Source: RGIG3701 sp017403345
GTDB taxonomy: Bacteria; Planctomycetota; Planctomycetia; Pirellulales; Thermoguttaceae
Assembly (NCBI GenBank): GCA_017403345.1
Contig: JAFQOH010000123.1
Coordinates: 1 to 28,218, forward strand
DNA: 28,218 bases
Reading direction: 5' to 3'
Shown here: in pieces, positions 7,699 through 15,994 of the stretch
Position numbering within the stretch: position 1 is the stretch's first letter
Layout of the letters: every line of letters begins with the position of its first letter
Position numbers and translations under genes: made by a program
Notes under the pieces: generated by a model
What the model was told of the DNA's origin: nothing
The model's database searches: none
Seen by the model: only the letters and a program-made list of their open reading frames with translations

Positions 7699-8325
7699 AT
7701 GCGTATTCGGATTCGTTTTTCCAAAAACGGTGACTTGCGGTTCATTGGCCATAGGGATCTGATGGAGGCCTTCCATCGAATCCTGCGCCGTGCGGAAATT
7801 CGGCCTGCATACAGTCAGGGATTCCATCCCAAACCAAAAGTAAGTTTTCCCGTGCCGCTTCCACTGAATGTTGTCGGGGAAAACGAGCTTTTGGAGATCG
7901 AGCTTCCCGAAGCTCAAGAGAACGCCGATCCGGATCAGGTCTTGGCGCTTCTCCGAAAACATACCATTCCTGCATTGGATTTTCTCTCGGCGGAACTTAT
8001 GCCGACGGGAGTCAAAAAGGCAGTGGTGCAGGCTTTCACCTACGCCATTTCCATCCCTGCTGAACGCCGTGAAAATACGATTCGGCGGATTGAATGGGTA
8101 AACGCACAAAGTTCCATTCCGTTTGAGCGGATCGGACACGACAAGGTGGTCGACATCAAGTCGGGGCTGATTTCTCTTTCGCTTTCGGAGGATGGAACAC
8201 TCCAGTTCCAGCTGCGCTCCATGAACAACGCCTGCGGGCCGAGGGACATTTTGGCGCTCCTGGAGATCGGAGACTTGGAAACGCACGGAAGTGTGTTGGT
8301 AAGAAAAAACGTACATATTGGATGA
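7699..8325 (+). CDS. DUF2344 (TIGR03936) radical-SAM-linked protein
   Basis: A 208-residue protein starting MRIRIRFSKNGDLRFIGHRDL with the block AYSQGFHPKPKVSF, both typical of the DUF2344/TIGR03936 family. Members usually sit next to or are fused with a B12-binding-type radical SAM protein and often precede RNase E/G; the biochemical role is not established. Here the Rne/Rng partner follows but the radical SAM gene is not upstream (enzyme I is). No strong ribosome site precedes the ATG. The assignment to the family is secure by motif; function is unknown. Confidence 0.85.
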   Translation: MRIRIRFSKNGDLRFIGHRDLMEAFHRILRRAEIRPAYSQGFHPKPKVSFPVPLPLNVVGENELLEIELPEAQENADPDQVLALLRKHTIPALDFLSAELMPTGVKKAVVQAFTYAISIPAERRENTIRRIEWVNAQSSIPFERIGHDKVVDIKSGLISLSLSEDGTLQFQLRSMNNACGPRDILALLEIGDLETHGSVLVRKNVHIG

Positions 8326-8415
8326 TTTTCCGCATCCATCTCGCTCGTACCTGAATGCCGTACCTTTCTCAATGTCTCGGCAGCCAGGAACAGTGCCTTT
8401 TTATGAGATCCTGCG

Positions 8416-8438
8416 TTTGAAGACGTACGTACTTCAAA
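8416..8438. other. Inverted repeat upstream of the RNase gene
   Basis: TTTGAAG (8416-8422) and CTTCAAA (8432-8438) flank ACGTACGTA, itself largely self-complementary. It lies in the 248-bp gap before the RNase E/G gene and could be an operator or an mRNA hairpin. RNase E genes are often autoregulated through their leader, but nothing here proves that. Confidence 0.4.
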
Positions 8439-8573
8439 ATCGTATGGAGCTTCGGAAGGAACGTCATTTTCTCTGTTAAATTGGAGAAAGTGCGGGCAGT
8501 TTGTCGGATCTACTCATCCGCCTGAAAGGGAATTTATCTCCATTTTGGGTAAAATAAATAGGATACATAAAAT

Positions 8574-10133
8574 ATGAGACAGGAGATGCTCATTAATGTT
8601 TCGCAGCCGGAAGAGTGCCGGATCGCGATCGTGGAAGACGGAGTTCTGGAAGAGCTTTATGTGGACCGGACGAGTCTCGACAGTTACGTTGGGAATATCT
8701 ACAAAGGGGTAGTGGTCAATCTTGAGCCGAGTATTCAGGCTGCGTTCGTTGATTTTGGTGTTGGGAAGAATGGTTTCCTGCACATTAGTGATATTGAGCC
8801 GCAGTATTTTCGGCAGGGCGGCATCCGTCCGGAGGACTGTTACGAGAGTTCCCGGAGTCTGAATGCCGGTGCGCGTCCGAAGGTCAAACCGCCGATCCAG
8901 GACATTCTGAAGAAGGGGGATGAAGTCCTCGTGCAGGTCATCAAGGATGGTATTGGCATGAAGGGGCCGACCCTTTCGACGTACATCAGCATTCCGGGAC
9001 GCTACCTGGTTTTGATGCCGGCGCTGGGGCGTGTAGGCATTTCGCGCAAGATCGAAGATGAGGGAGCGCGCAGGCGTCTGCGTCAGATCATGCAGGGGAT
9101 CCAGCTGCCGAAGGGACTGGGATTCATCGTCCGCACGGCAGGTGTGGACCGAACGAAAAAAGATCTGACTCGCGATCTTTCCTATCTTCTGATGCTCTGG
9201 AATTCGATCGTAAACCGTATCTGCACGTTCCCTGGGCCGGTCGCGATCTACGAGGAAAGCAACATTCTGATCCGCACGATCCGCGACATTTGCTCGGAGG
9301 ACATCACGTCCATCATCATCGACGAGCCGGAAGCGTACCAGAGAGTGCGTGATTTCCTGGAGCAGGTGATGCCGAACTACGTGAAGTGCCTGAAGCTCTA
9401 CAAAGGAACCGAGCCGCTCTTCCACCGTTTCCGTCTGGATGATGAGATCAAGAAGATCAATCAGCGTGTCGTGCCGCTTCCTCTCGGCGGGTCGATCGTG
9501 ATCGATCAGGCAGAGGCGCTGGTGGCGATCGACGTGAACAGCGGGAACTTCCGTACGGATGATTCTGCCGAAGAGACGGCCTACCAGATGAATTTGCAGG
9601 CTGCGAGGGAGATCGCAAGACAGCTGCGTCTGCGCGATCTGGGCGGCGTGATCGTGAATGACTTCATCGATATGCGTCGGGAAAAACACCGCCGCGGCGT
9701 GGAGCACGCTCTGCGTGACGCGATGAAACGTGACCGAGCACGAACGAAGATCCTGCGCACGAGTCCTTTCGGACTGATCGAGATGACGCGGCAGCGTATT
9801 CGTCCGAGCGTGAAACGCAGTATTTTCCAGGAATGTCCGTACTGCCACGGGACCGGCGTTTTGAAGTCGGTGGAAAGCATGGTCTTGGATGCGATCCGGC
9901 TTCTTCAGATCGCAAGTCAGCGTGCAGATATTTTCCAGGTCGAAATTGCAGTGCATCCAGAAGTCGCAGACGTTCTGGGACATGAAAAACAGGCAAAACT
10001 GGCCGAACTGGAACGAACAGGCGGAATGCGGATCCGGATCTTTGCGAAGAAAAACGTCACGCCGGACTTCATGGAGTTCATCTGCCGCAATCGAAAAGGC
10101 GACATCGTCCAGTTTAATGAAAAGGTTGCCTGA
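8574..10133 (+). CDS. Ribonuclease E/G family endoribonuclease
   Basis: A 519-residue protein matching the catalytic core of RNase E/G. Residues about 35-135 form the S1 RNA-binding domain, with FVDFGVGKNGFLHIS and a roughly 35-residue internal insertion. The metal-binding aspartates are Asp320 (AIDVNSGNFRT) and Asp363 (IVNDFIDM). A zinc-link motif CPYCHGTG (Cys421, Cys424) holds the dimer-tetramer interface in RNase E. The long C-terminal degradosome scaffold of enteric RNase E is absent, so it is RNase G-like in size. It initiates mRNA decay and rRNA processing in the cytoplasm. The ATG at 8574 is preferred over 8586, whose only AGGAG directly abuts the ATG. A terminator follows 20 bp after the stop. 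Confidence 0.93.
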   Translation: MRQEMLINVSQPEECRIAIVEDGVLEELYVDRTSLDSYVGNIYKGVVVNLEPSIQAAFVDFGVGKNGFLHISDIEPQYFRQGGIRPEDCYESSRSLNAGARPKVKPPIQDILKKGDEVLVQVIKDGIGMKGPTLSTYISIPGRYLVLMPALGRVGISRKIEDEGARRRLRQIMQGIQLPKGLGFIVRTAGVDRTKKDLTRDLSYLLMLWNSIVNRICTFPGPVAIYEESNILIRTIRDICSEDITSIIIDEPEAYQRVRDFLEQVMPNYVKCLKLYKGTEPLFHRFRLDDEIKKINQRVVPLPLGGSIVIDQAEALVAIDVNSGNFRTDDSAEETAYQMNLQAAREIARQLRLRDLGGVIVNDFIDMRREKHRRGVEHALRDAMKRDRARTKILRTSPFGLIEMTRQRIRPSVKRSIFQECPYCHGTGVLKSVESMVLDAIRLLQIASQRADIFQVEIAVHPEVADVLGHEKQAKLAELERTGGMRIRIFAKKNVTPDFMEFICRNRKGDIVQFNEKVA

Positions 10134-10153
10134 CGCAAACGTATCGTGAAAAT

Positions 10154-10184
10154 AAAAAGGCCTCCGGAAACTGGAGGCTTTTTT
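10154..10184. terminator. Bidirectional intrinsic terminator
   Basis: GCCTCC (10160-10165) and GGAGGC (10173-10178) form a stem with a seven-base loop, preceded by an A-run and followed by six T. It works in both directions: it closes the RNase E/G gene on the plus strand and the convergent sigma-factor operon on the minus strand, 38 bases after the stop of the latter. Confidence 0.9.
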
Positions 10185-10221
10185 GATGTACTATAAGCGT
10201 GTCAGTGACTGTTCGGAATGC

Positions 10222-10623
10222 TCAACGGCCGAAAATTTCCGCGTTGGCGCTTTCGCTTACATTCTCATTCTCTTTCTCTTTTTCTTTCTTTTGGACTCCC
10301 AATCGGGTCTCCGTCAGATTACTGATGATCGTTTCGACCACGCTTTCATTTCGCGGCAGACGCTCAAGTTTTTGAGTCTGCCGCTTACGCAGCGCTGCGA
10401 GCGTTCTATCCGCGAGTCCAGTAGAGCTTTTGCGAAATTTCTGATTTTCCGCAGTATCTTGCCGAACACTCAAAATTGGACGAAGCGCCTGAAGCAGCTG
10501 ACGATATAATTGGCAGAAATCGCCATCGTGTACCAGTCTCTGCGAAACGACACGTTCTTCCGGCTCGTCCAGTGCGCCGCAAATGTAATCGATGATCAAA
10601 TTTTCGTCCTGGCGGGGCTTCAT
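10222..10623 (-). CDS. Small soluble protein downstream of the sigma factor, candidate anti-sigma
   Basis: A 133-residue protein. The first 45 residues (DENLIIDYICGALDEPEERVV, a helix pair) look like the start of anti-sigma factors, but the zinc motif H-x3-C-x2-C is missing: only Cys15, His32 and Cys37 are present. The C-terminal part is charged and low-complexity, with a run of alternating Lys-Glu and Glu-Asn, and there is no membrane segment. The gene lies 143 bp downstream of the sigma factor in the same direction, with a GGAG ribosome site, and ends at the shared terminator. It may be a cytoplasmic anti-sigma factor, a degenerate one, or an unrelated regulator. The function is inferred from position and weak resemblance only. 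Confidence 0.55.
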   Translation of the reverse strand: MKPRQDENLIIDYICGALDEPEERVVSQRLVHDGDFCQLYRQLLQALRPILSVRQDTAENQKFRKSSTGLADRTLAALRKRQTQKLERLPRNESVVETIISNLTETRLGVQKKEKEKENENVSESANAEIFGR

Positions 10624-10766
10624 CTTTTGCTCCGATCGAGAAAAATCACACTAAAATACTTTCAAAAATAAAAAATCCATCCGCAAAAAATCTGCGTTTA
10701 AAACAATACGCAATGAATTTTATTTTGGTTTCCACAAAAAAACAAAATTTCATTTTTTACAGGAAT

Positions 10767-11396
10767 TTACTTATTTTCACGAATTCCACGCAGCATCAGC
10801 GCCAGTTTTTTGATTGCCGTATGGAGCCTGCTCTTGACAGTTCCGACAGGAATAGCTAGGATCTCCGCGACTTCGCGGTACTTGATCCCCTCATAGTAAA
10901 TGAGGATCAGTACGGTCCGCAGCTGCTCAGGAAGGCGATCGATATATTCTCGGATCTGCCGGGCACTCTCTTCCTTTTGGATCAGTTCTTCCGGAGAAGG
11001 TACATTGCTGGGTAGGATCTCCAGAAGCGAGATCCCCTCCAGCTCCTCTCCGGAGATCTGAACGTTTTTTTCCAAACTCGCATGCTGATGCCTTTTGTTC
11101 CGCCTCTGAAGATCGATCGCCTGATTTGTCGCTACCATGTAGAGCCACGGTCGAAATTTTCGCCCGAGTTCAAATTGTGAACTTTTCAGGTAGATCTGGA
11201 AAAACGTGGACTGGAAAACGTCTTCTGCAAGCTGCGCGTCGCCAAGGAAATGGCGCAGATAATGATACAGATCGTGCTCGTACCTGCGAATGAGCTGCTC
11301 AAGAAAAAAATCGTCCTGTGTCGTGACAAAGAGCTCCATCAATTCTTCGTCCGTCATGGAAGGATCCACATTTTTTCTGGAACATTGGGACGTCAT
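10767..11396 (-). CDS. Sigma-70 family (ECF-type) RNA polymerase sigma factor
   Basis: About 209 residues with region 2 (YEHDLYHYLRHFLGDAQLAEDVFQSTF, then FRPWLYMVATNQAIDLQRR) and region 4 (LPEQLRTVLILIYYEGIKYREVAEILAIPVGTVKSRLHTAIKKL, helix-turn-helix). Regions 1 and 3 are absent, as in group 4 factors. The start at 11396 has GGAG three to four bases upstream; a GTG at 11423 would add nine residues. Planctomycetes carry many such factors. The downstream small protein may be its regulator. The target regulon cannot be read here; the adjacent lipid operon on the same strand is a possible but unproven target. Confidence 0.88.
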   Translation of the reverse strand: MTSQCSRKNVDPSMTDEELMELFVTTQDDFFLEQLIRRYEHDLYHYLRHFLGDAQLAEDVFQSTFFQIYLKSSQFELGRKFRPWLYMVATNQAIDLQRRNKRHQHASLEKNVQISGEELEGISLLEILPSNVPSPEELIQKEESARQIREYIDRLPEQLRTVLILIYYEGIKYREVAEILAIPVGTVKSRLHTAIKKLALMLRGIRENK

Positions 11397-11492
11397 ACAC
11401 ACTCCGTCAGGTTTGACCTGCACACGAGTTCTTACGATAGGATTTCGAAAAATACCCGTTTTCTGAAAATGAAGTTTTAGGAAGTCCCTTTA

Positions 11493-11520
11493 AGTATACC
11501 GAATTTTTTTATCAAGGCAA
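11493..11520 (-). promoter_or_regulatory. Predicted promoter of the sigma factor operon
   Basis: On the minus strand TTGCCT (11515-11520) and TATACT (11493-11498) are separated by 16 bp. It lies about 100 bp upstream of the chosen start, directly after the stop codon of the squalene/phytoene synthase gene, indicating separate transcription of the sigma factor gene. Confidence 0.5.
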
Positions 11521-11546
11521 GCGGGCCGGTCTAAATTTTTCAAATT

Positions 11547-12509
11547 TTAGCCAAAAAGAATGCGAAAATAAAGGAAAATCTTCTCCATTTTCGATAATTT
11601 TATCCTTTTTTGGAAAATCTTTGCAGGATCTCTCCGGATCTTAAGAAAAATCCGATAGTAAACGCCCGTCATTATTTGGAAAACACGCCGACCTGGAACC
11701 GGAATGCTTGACGACAGCAGAGAGGCTTCCTGGTAAAATCGTTCCGCCCGCTGCAGATTTTTCTGGATCGCCGGGTAAAGAAAATCCGTATCGCCGGCAA
11801 GGATCCGTTTTCGGACCTGCTCAGTCAGCTCCATCAGCTCAGTAGATACAGACTCTGCGGCCGTTTCTTTTACAGGATCTTCATCCAGTACCTCCAGCTT
11901 CAGCTCATTCAACGGAAGATAGTATCTTCCATTTTGGGCATCTTCGCGAATGTCACGCAAAATATTCGTCCACTGAAGAGCTTTTCCACAGGCTGCCGCT
12001 GCTCGAAAGATCGGCGTTTGCGCATTCGGCAGAAGCTCTTCCGGCGGAACGCCCCAAACATGAAGGCAGATCAGTCCAACGGCAGACGCGACCCGGTAGG
12101 CATACGCTTCCAAATCCTCAGCCGTTTGGAAAACATTCGGCACAAGATCCATTCGAACGCCATCAAGAACATCAAAAAAATATTGCGGCGGGATCCGATA
12201 CTGTTGGATCACTTCCAAAAGTGCGGGAAAAATCATCTCCTGCGCCGATAAGTACTCCGCGTCATCACCTTCCGTCATACTTTTCAGAGCAAGCTCAAAA
12301 AAAGTCTGGAATTCCTGCAATGCTCTTTCTCGGCTTAAGAGCGGAGCATCCGAATCAGCAAGGTCATCGGCCGTGCGCATAAACGCATAAATCGCCTCCA
12401 TCGCCCTCCGCTCACGCTGTGGCAGGAAACGAAATGCCGCAATGAAATTCGAACCGGAAGCGGCACAGATCCGCGCACACAGCTCATAGCTTTTTGCGAT
12501 GGAGATCAT
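11547..12509 (-). CDS. Squalene/phytoene synthase family protein (HpnC/HpnD-like)
   Basis: A 320-residue trans-isoprenyl diphosphate synthase family member. Two Mg-diphosphate binding motifs are seen: DDLAD at residues 48-52 inside YAFMRTADDLADS, and DIRED at 186-190 inside TNILRDIREDAQNGRYYLP. These enzymes join two prenyl diphosphates head to head to give presqualene/squalene or phytoene. In planctomycetes the likely outcomes are squalene for hopanoids or a carotenoid precursor; the sequence alone does not decide. An AGGA ribosome site lies six bases before ATG. It is the third gene of the presumed lipid operon, 47 bp behind the btaB-like gene. Cytoplasmic, membrane-associated. Confidence 0.87.
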   Translation of the reverse strand: MISIAKSYELCARICAASGSNFIAAFRFLPQRERRAMEAIYAFMRTADDLADSDAPLLSRERALQEFQTFFELALKSMTEGDDAEYLSAQEMIFPALLEVIQQYRIPPQYFFDVLDGVRMDLVPNVFQTAEDLEAYAYRVASAVGLICLHVWGVPPEELLPNAQTPIFRAAAACGKALQWTNILRDIREDAQNGRYYLPLNELKLEVLDEDPVKETAAESVSTELMELTEQVRKRILAGDTDFLYPAIQKNLQRAERFYQEASLLSSSIPVPGRRVFQIMTGVYYRIFLKIRRDPAKIFQKRIKLSKMEKIFLYFRILFG

Positions 12510-12556
12510 CTTACATCCTGCCGCTTCCTGAAATCATGGCTCGAAGCCGAAACGCA

Positions 12557-13297
12557 CTATGCTGCCGGTTTTTTCCCAATGAAAATATAGTACGGGACCC
12601 GAAAGACCGGAATGTACGGCACTTTCAGCCAAGATTCGTCACACTGGACCGTCTCAAAATGCTGCTGAATGTACGGCAAATGGTCCTTGGACAGAAAGAC
12701 ATTATCCGTACTGAAATGGACCGGCCAATAACTGCGAGTAAACCATGAATGCTTCTTATGTCCTTCTTCCGGCCACTTGCGCGAGACAAAAAAGTCCACG
12801 ATGCCAAGCGTGCCTCCCGGGCGCAAGATCCGCATCGCATTCTCCAGCGCAGCGTACCAATCCGGGATCATCGTCAGAGAATAGGAAAACGTCACGATGT
12901 CCGCATACCCTTCCGCAGGAGTGAATTTCGTGGCATCTGCTTCCACCGCCTCTACGTTCGTCCAGCCATTCTTCTCGATACGGTCATTCGTGACTTTCAG
13001 GAGAGAGGACGCAAGGTCTACGACATAAACTTTCTTCAATTCAGGGATCAGCTCCCGAATATTTTCCAGATTCGCACCAGTCCCGCCGCCCATGTCGACC
13101 CAAATGATGTCTTTACCAGCGTTTTGCGCGGCTGCGTGCATCATTTCCGAACGGCCGATCAGAAAACGTTTGCGAAAATCGTCGTATCCGCTTGCCTGAC
13201 CGGAATAGAAACTATCGAGACGTTCCGCATGACTTTTGCCGCTTCCGTGACGAAAGATCATGTGGTACAAAATTTTGAAATCAGAACCCAAACTCAT
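12557..13297 (-). CDS. btaB: SAM-dependent methyltransferase, probable BtaB-like
   Basis: A 246-residue class I methyltransferase. Motif I is WVDMGGGTGANLENI (residues 67-80), followed by an acidic strand end VYVVDLA near residue 94 and a YADIVTFSYSLTMIPDW motif. The start at 13297 (MSLGSDFKIL) has AAGG eight bases upstream and gives the family-like N-terminus; the frame is open to 13363. The gene follows a btaA-like gene by about 105 bp. In the betaine-lipid pathway, BtaB adds three methyl groups to the amino group of diacylglyceryl-homoserine to give DGTS. The assignment depends largely on the neighbour; the motif alone only proves a methyltransferase. Confidence 0.75.
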   Translation of the reverse strand: MSLGSDFKILYHMIFRHGSGKSHAERLDSFYSGQASGYDDFRKRFLIGRSEMMHAAAQNAGKDIIWVDMGGGTGANLENIRELIPELKKVYVVDLASSLLKVTNDRIEKNGWTNVEAVEADATKFTPAEGYADIVTFSYSLTMIPDWYAALENAMRILRPGGTLGIVDFFVSRKWPEEGHKKHSWFTRSYWPVHFSTDNVFLSKDHLPYIQQHFETVQCDESWLKVPYIPVFRVPYYIFIGKKPAA

Positions 13298-13402
13298 GAA
13301 TTTACCCTTGATCGGCTTCGCAGGAGCTGCGCATGAAACGAAACTCCTGCATCCGATTCTCAAACGAATTTGAAACCGAAACTTTCTTCAAGCCCCTTCT
13401 AT

Positions 13403-14593
13403 TTATCGAATCAGGTCCGCGACGTGGAAACTTCCGTAAGTATGCACACGATCCAGCTCATGCAGACGTGCGGTTTCTTCCGGGTACATTTTGAAATGGT
13501 CGGTGATCTTTTCTTTCACGCCTTTTCCGAAATCGATCTCGACTTTCTCAAGGAAATCAGTACGGAAACCTCCAGAACGCCAGAGAATGCGCGTATCGGC
13601 AGCGGCGCGCTTGAGGATCGCTTCCCATTCGCCCACAAGACGCTCGAACATATTGTTCGCCAGCCAGTCCATGTGGTCGAGAAGGATGAAACGGGATATC
13701 TCCACCTCATGATCCAAAAGGAACTGTTCGACGGAGGCCGTGTATGTCGTGACCTGGTCAGCTAGACCGTTTTTGAGTTTGAGGAAATTCTCTTCCGTGA
13801 GGTATTCCGGACAGCACGTTTTGGTGTAGTGCCCGGTCATGTACACGTGCCAGAAATAGTTATCGTGGATCGGGAGTCTGCAGAAGACCGCTTCCAGGCA
13901 GTCCTGCATGAAGAGTGCGATCTGACCTTCATACTGCGATTCGACCTGAATACGCTGCGAAAGCGGAACGCCCAGCATCGCGAGCGTCGTATCGCGGTTC
14001 AGGAACCAGCGCAGGGTGCGCGTCCAGAATTTCTTTTCGAGTTTCTGGTGGTAGATCTCCTGCTGTTCTTCGATCGTTTTGGCTTCGAGGAGCTCATTGA
14101 CAGCTTTTCGGCAGCCGCTTATTTTGATGTACCAATTGATCCATCGGGCAAAGTATCCGGCTGTGCCGTGCCAATAGTACGGAACTTTAGAGTTCTGAAA
14201 ATAGTAGAGTTTCTGATCCCAGAATTTCTGCGATTCTTCCGGAAGAGCGTCCCGGAGCGTTTCACGGTACAGTTTTTTGGCTTCCGGATGCCAGCCTTCC
14301 CCAAGCAGCTGCCAGTAGTTTTCGTAATCTAAAAGTTTCGCGGCGGCCTTTTTTAGTTCGAGGACCGCGTTTTGGCGGTAGTTCATGTCCACAGCGTAGA
14401 CGTGATTGCAGCCTTTGAGGATATAGTCCAGAGCATTACACCCGGCACTGGTAATGACCAAAACGTTGTCTTCGGGACGAAGATTCAGCATTTCATGGTC
14501 AATTCGCGGATCTTCCCAGCAAATATTGTAGACGAGATTGTTGCCGTGTACATGACGGAAGACCTTGGAATTGATTTTTTCGGAAAACGACAT
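13403..14593 (-). CDS. btaA: DUF3419 protein, BtaA-like 3-amino-3-carboxypropyl transferase
   Basis: A 396-residue protein of the DUF3419/BtaA family: KVFRHVHGNNLVYNICWEDPRID near the N-terminus, a SAM-binding region VLVITSAGCNALDYILKG and VYAVDMNYRQNAVLELK, and the later block RFILLDHMDWL. BtaA moves the 3-amino-3-carboxypropyl group of S-adenosylmethionine to diacylglycerol, making diacylglyceryl-homoserine, the precursor of the phosphate-free betaine lipid DGTS. The following methyltransferase fits the second step. Start has AGGA eight bases upstream. First gene of the operon behind a clear promoter. Betaine lipids often replace phospholipids when phosphate is scarce; no PHO box was recognised. 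Confidence 0.85.
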   Translation of the reverse strand: MSFSEKINSKVFRHVHGNNLVYNICWEDPRIDHEMLNLRPEDNVLVITSAGCNALDYILKGCNHVYAVDMNYRQNAVLELKKAAAKLLDYENYWQLLGEGWHPEAKKLYRETLRDALPEESQKFWDQKLYYFQNSKVPYYWHGTAGYFARWINWYIKISGCRKAVNELLEAKTIEEQQEIYHQKLEKKFWTRTLRWFLNRDTTLAMLGVPLSQRIQVESQYEGQIALFMQDCLEAVFCRLPIHDNYFWHVYMTGHYTKTCCPEYLTEENFLKLKNGLADQVTTYTASVEQFLLDHEVEISRFILLDHMDWLANNMFERLVGEWEAILKRAAADTRILWRSGGFRTDFLEKVEIDFGKGVKEKITDHFKMYPEETARLHELDRVHTYGSFHVADLIR

Positions 14594-14674
14594 TTTATGA
14601 TTCCTGTCTGTCTTTGGTAAATCGGATTTCTGGCAAATTAAAAAATTCGCGTATGTTTACACTATCATACTCTA

Positions 14675-14702
14675 ATTATAGCCAGCTTGTACTTTTTTTC
14701 AA
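14675..14702 (-). promoter_or_regulatory. Predicted promoter of the btaA operon
   Basis: Minus-strand TTGAAA (14697-14702) and TATAAT (14675-14680) with a 16-bp spacer. A near-palindrome, GTATG facing CATAC at 14651-14670, lies across the expected transcription start and could be an operator. The leader is about 75 bases long. Further upstream, TATTCCG and CGGAATA at 14794-14812 form a hairpin without a T-run between this operon and the ankyrin gene. Confidence 0.6.
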
Positions 14703-14909
14703 GGAGTACTGGCCATAAATTTTTGCTACTTTTCACAATTTGAGCGAATTCCGGCCTAAATTTTGTTTCGGTTCGGCATTTTTTATTCGATTTTATTCCG
14801 TTTTTCGGAATACTGTGATCTTCCCCACACTTTCGACCGTGCAGCCTCGCGGTGAAAGAAGGTCATGAACTTGGCAGAGCGTTCCGCCGTTTTGTTCCGC
14901 CGTTTTTTA

Positions 14910-15782
14910 TCAGATCTTTGCTCCGGCTTTTTCAAAAAGCCCGCGCAGTTCGCCATAAAATCGGGAACACTGTGCCGGAGTGCGTCCAAAACAGTCTTTT
15001 GCATTGGGATCCGCGCCGTACTGGAGGAGAAGGCGAACGACCTGCGGATCGCGGCCTGAAACTGCAAAATGGAGCGGAGTTTCTCCATACGGATGCGTCA
15101 CGAAGCGCACGTTCGCGCCGGATTCTAGAAGAAGCTGGACTATAGCGGCATCTCCGCGTTTCGCAGCTCGGTGAAGGCCGGTCTCGCTAAAAAATGCGTC
15201 CTGTTCGTTAACATTGGCGCCTTTTGCCAATTTTTTGCGCAGAAGTTCCAGTTTACCGTGCCCGGCAAGTTCATAGACCGGCGCAAGGATCTCTTCCGCG
15301 TGTGGATGGGCAGAGAAAGGACTGCGAGCCGCGGAATGTCCCGCTGGATACAAGGGAACCGAACTGTATGTCTGTCTTCGGGACGGTACGGAAGGGGTCC
15401 TTTTCCTGGAATGGTGCGAACTGGGATCCTGATCCGCATGCGGAACTGACGTACGCGGCGGCTGCGGTTGGCTTCCCGCATGAAACTCTCCGCGGGCGGA
15501 CTGATTCTGCACCTCGCGCCGGAATTCCTCCAGAGCATCCTGAAATGCTTTCTGATCCAGCGTCATCTTAGGACGCGGAAAACCATTCTGCTCCGGTTCC
15601 GAACTCGACATCAAAAAGCGGAAAATGAAAAAAATCAGCAAGAAGGTCCAGAAGATCCCACCGTCGCAAAGAAAAACAGGGGCGGTATCCGGCATCGCAT
15701 CGCCTGTCGAGGCTGAAAGGATACTGCTGAAACCGAAGAAAACGACTCCAAAAAACAGAGACCTGATCAGCTGCATGCTCAT
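14910..15782 (-). CDS. Membrane-anchored ankyrin-repeat protein
   Basis: A 290-residue protein. Residues 1-26 look like a signal peptide or first membrane helix, and FWTFLLIFFIFRFLM near 44-58 is a second hydrophobic segment. Residues 65-165 are a polar, low-complexity region with many Gln, Pro, Arg and Ser. The C-terminal 120 residues hold about four ankyrin repeats (ETGLHRAAKRGDAAIVQLLLESGANV and GETPLHFAVSGRDPQVVRLLLQYGADPNAKD are the clearest; shortened here by region only). Ankyrin repeats mediate protein binding; partner unknown. Start has GGAGG about ten bases upstream. Topology with two hydrophobic segments would leave the repeats on the cytoplasmic side if the first is not cleaved. 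Confidence 0.8.
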   Translation of the reverse strand: MSMQLIRSLFFGVVFFGFSSILSASTGDAMPDTAPVFLCDGGIFWTFLLIFFIFRFLMSSSEPEQNGFPRPKMTLDQKAFQDALEEFRREVQNQSARGEFHAGSQPQPPRTSVPHADQDPSSHHSRKRTPSVPSRRQTYSSVPLYPAGHSAARSPFSAHPHAEEILAPVYELAGHGKLELLRKKLAKGANVNEQDAFFSETGLHRAAKRGDAAIVQLLLESGANVRFVTHPYGETPLHFAVSGRDPQVVRLLLQYGADPNAKDCFGRTPAQCSRFYGELRGLFEKAGAKI

Positions 15783-15994
15783 TTTTTCTTTTCCTCCGTC
15801 AAAAACTCATCTTGCTGTTTCAGAAACGCACAGGAAATCAGGAAACGGCTCCGCGCAAATAGGCTTTCTGCCAAAAGTACGTTGCGCCAAAAGTACTGCC
15901 TCCAGCTCCGTCTTCCTATGTGCCAAAATCCGCACCATGCTCCCATGATGCGGACTTTAGCGCTCGGTGAGGACCTCAGGATCCTCGCCCTGTC

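Noticed and set aside
8514..9983. Long minus-strand open frame opposite RNase E/G
   Set aside because: The plus-strand frame has catalytic aspartates, S1 domain and zinc link. The antisense frame is His/Arg-rich shadow sequence.
13298..13363. Longer start of the BtaB-like methyltransferase at 13363
   Set aside because: The added N-terminus (MRIGCRSFVSCAAP) is not family-like; the ATG at 13297 has an AAGG signal.
14783..15088. Small minus-strand frame of 101 codons overlapping the ankyrin gene
   Set aside because: It overlaps the ankyrin repeats in another frame, has no ribosome site and a composition typical of shadow frames.
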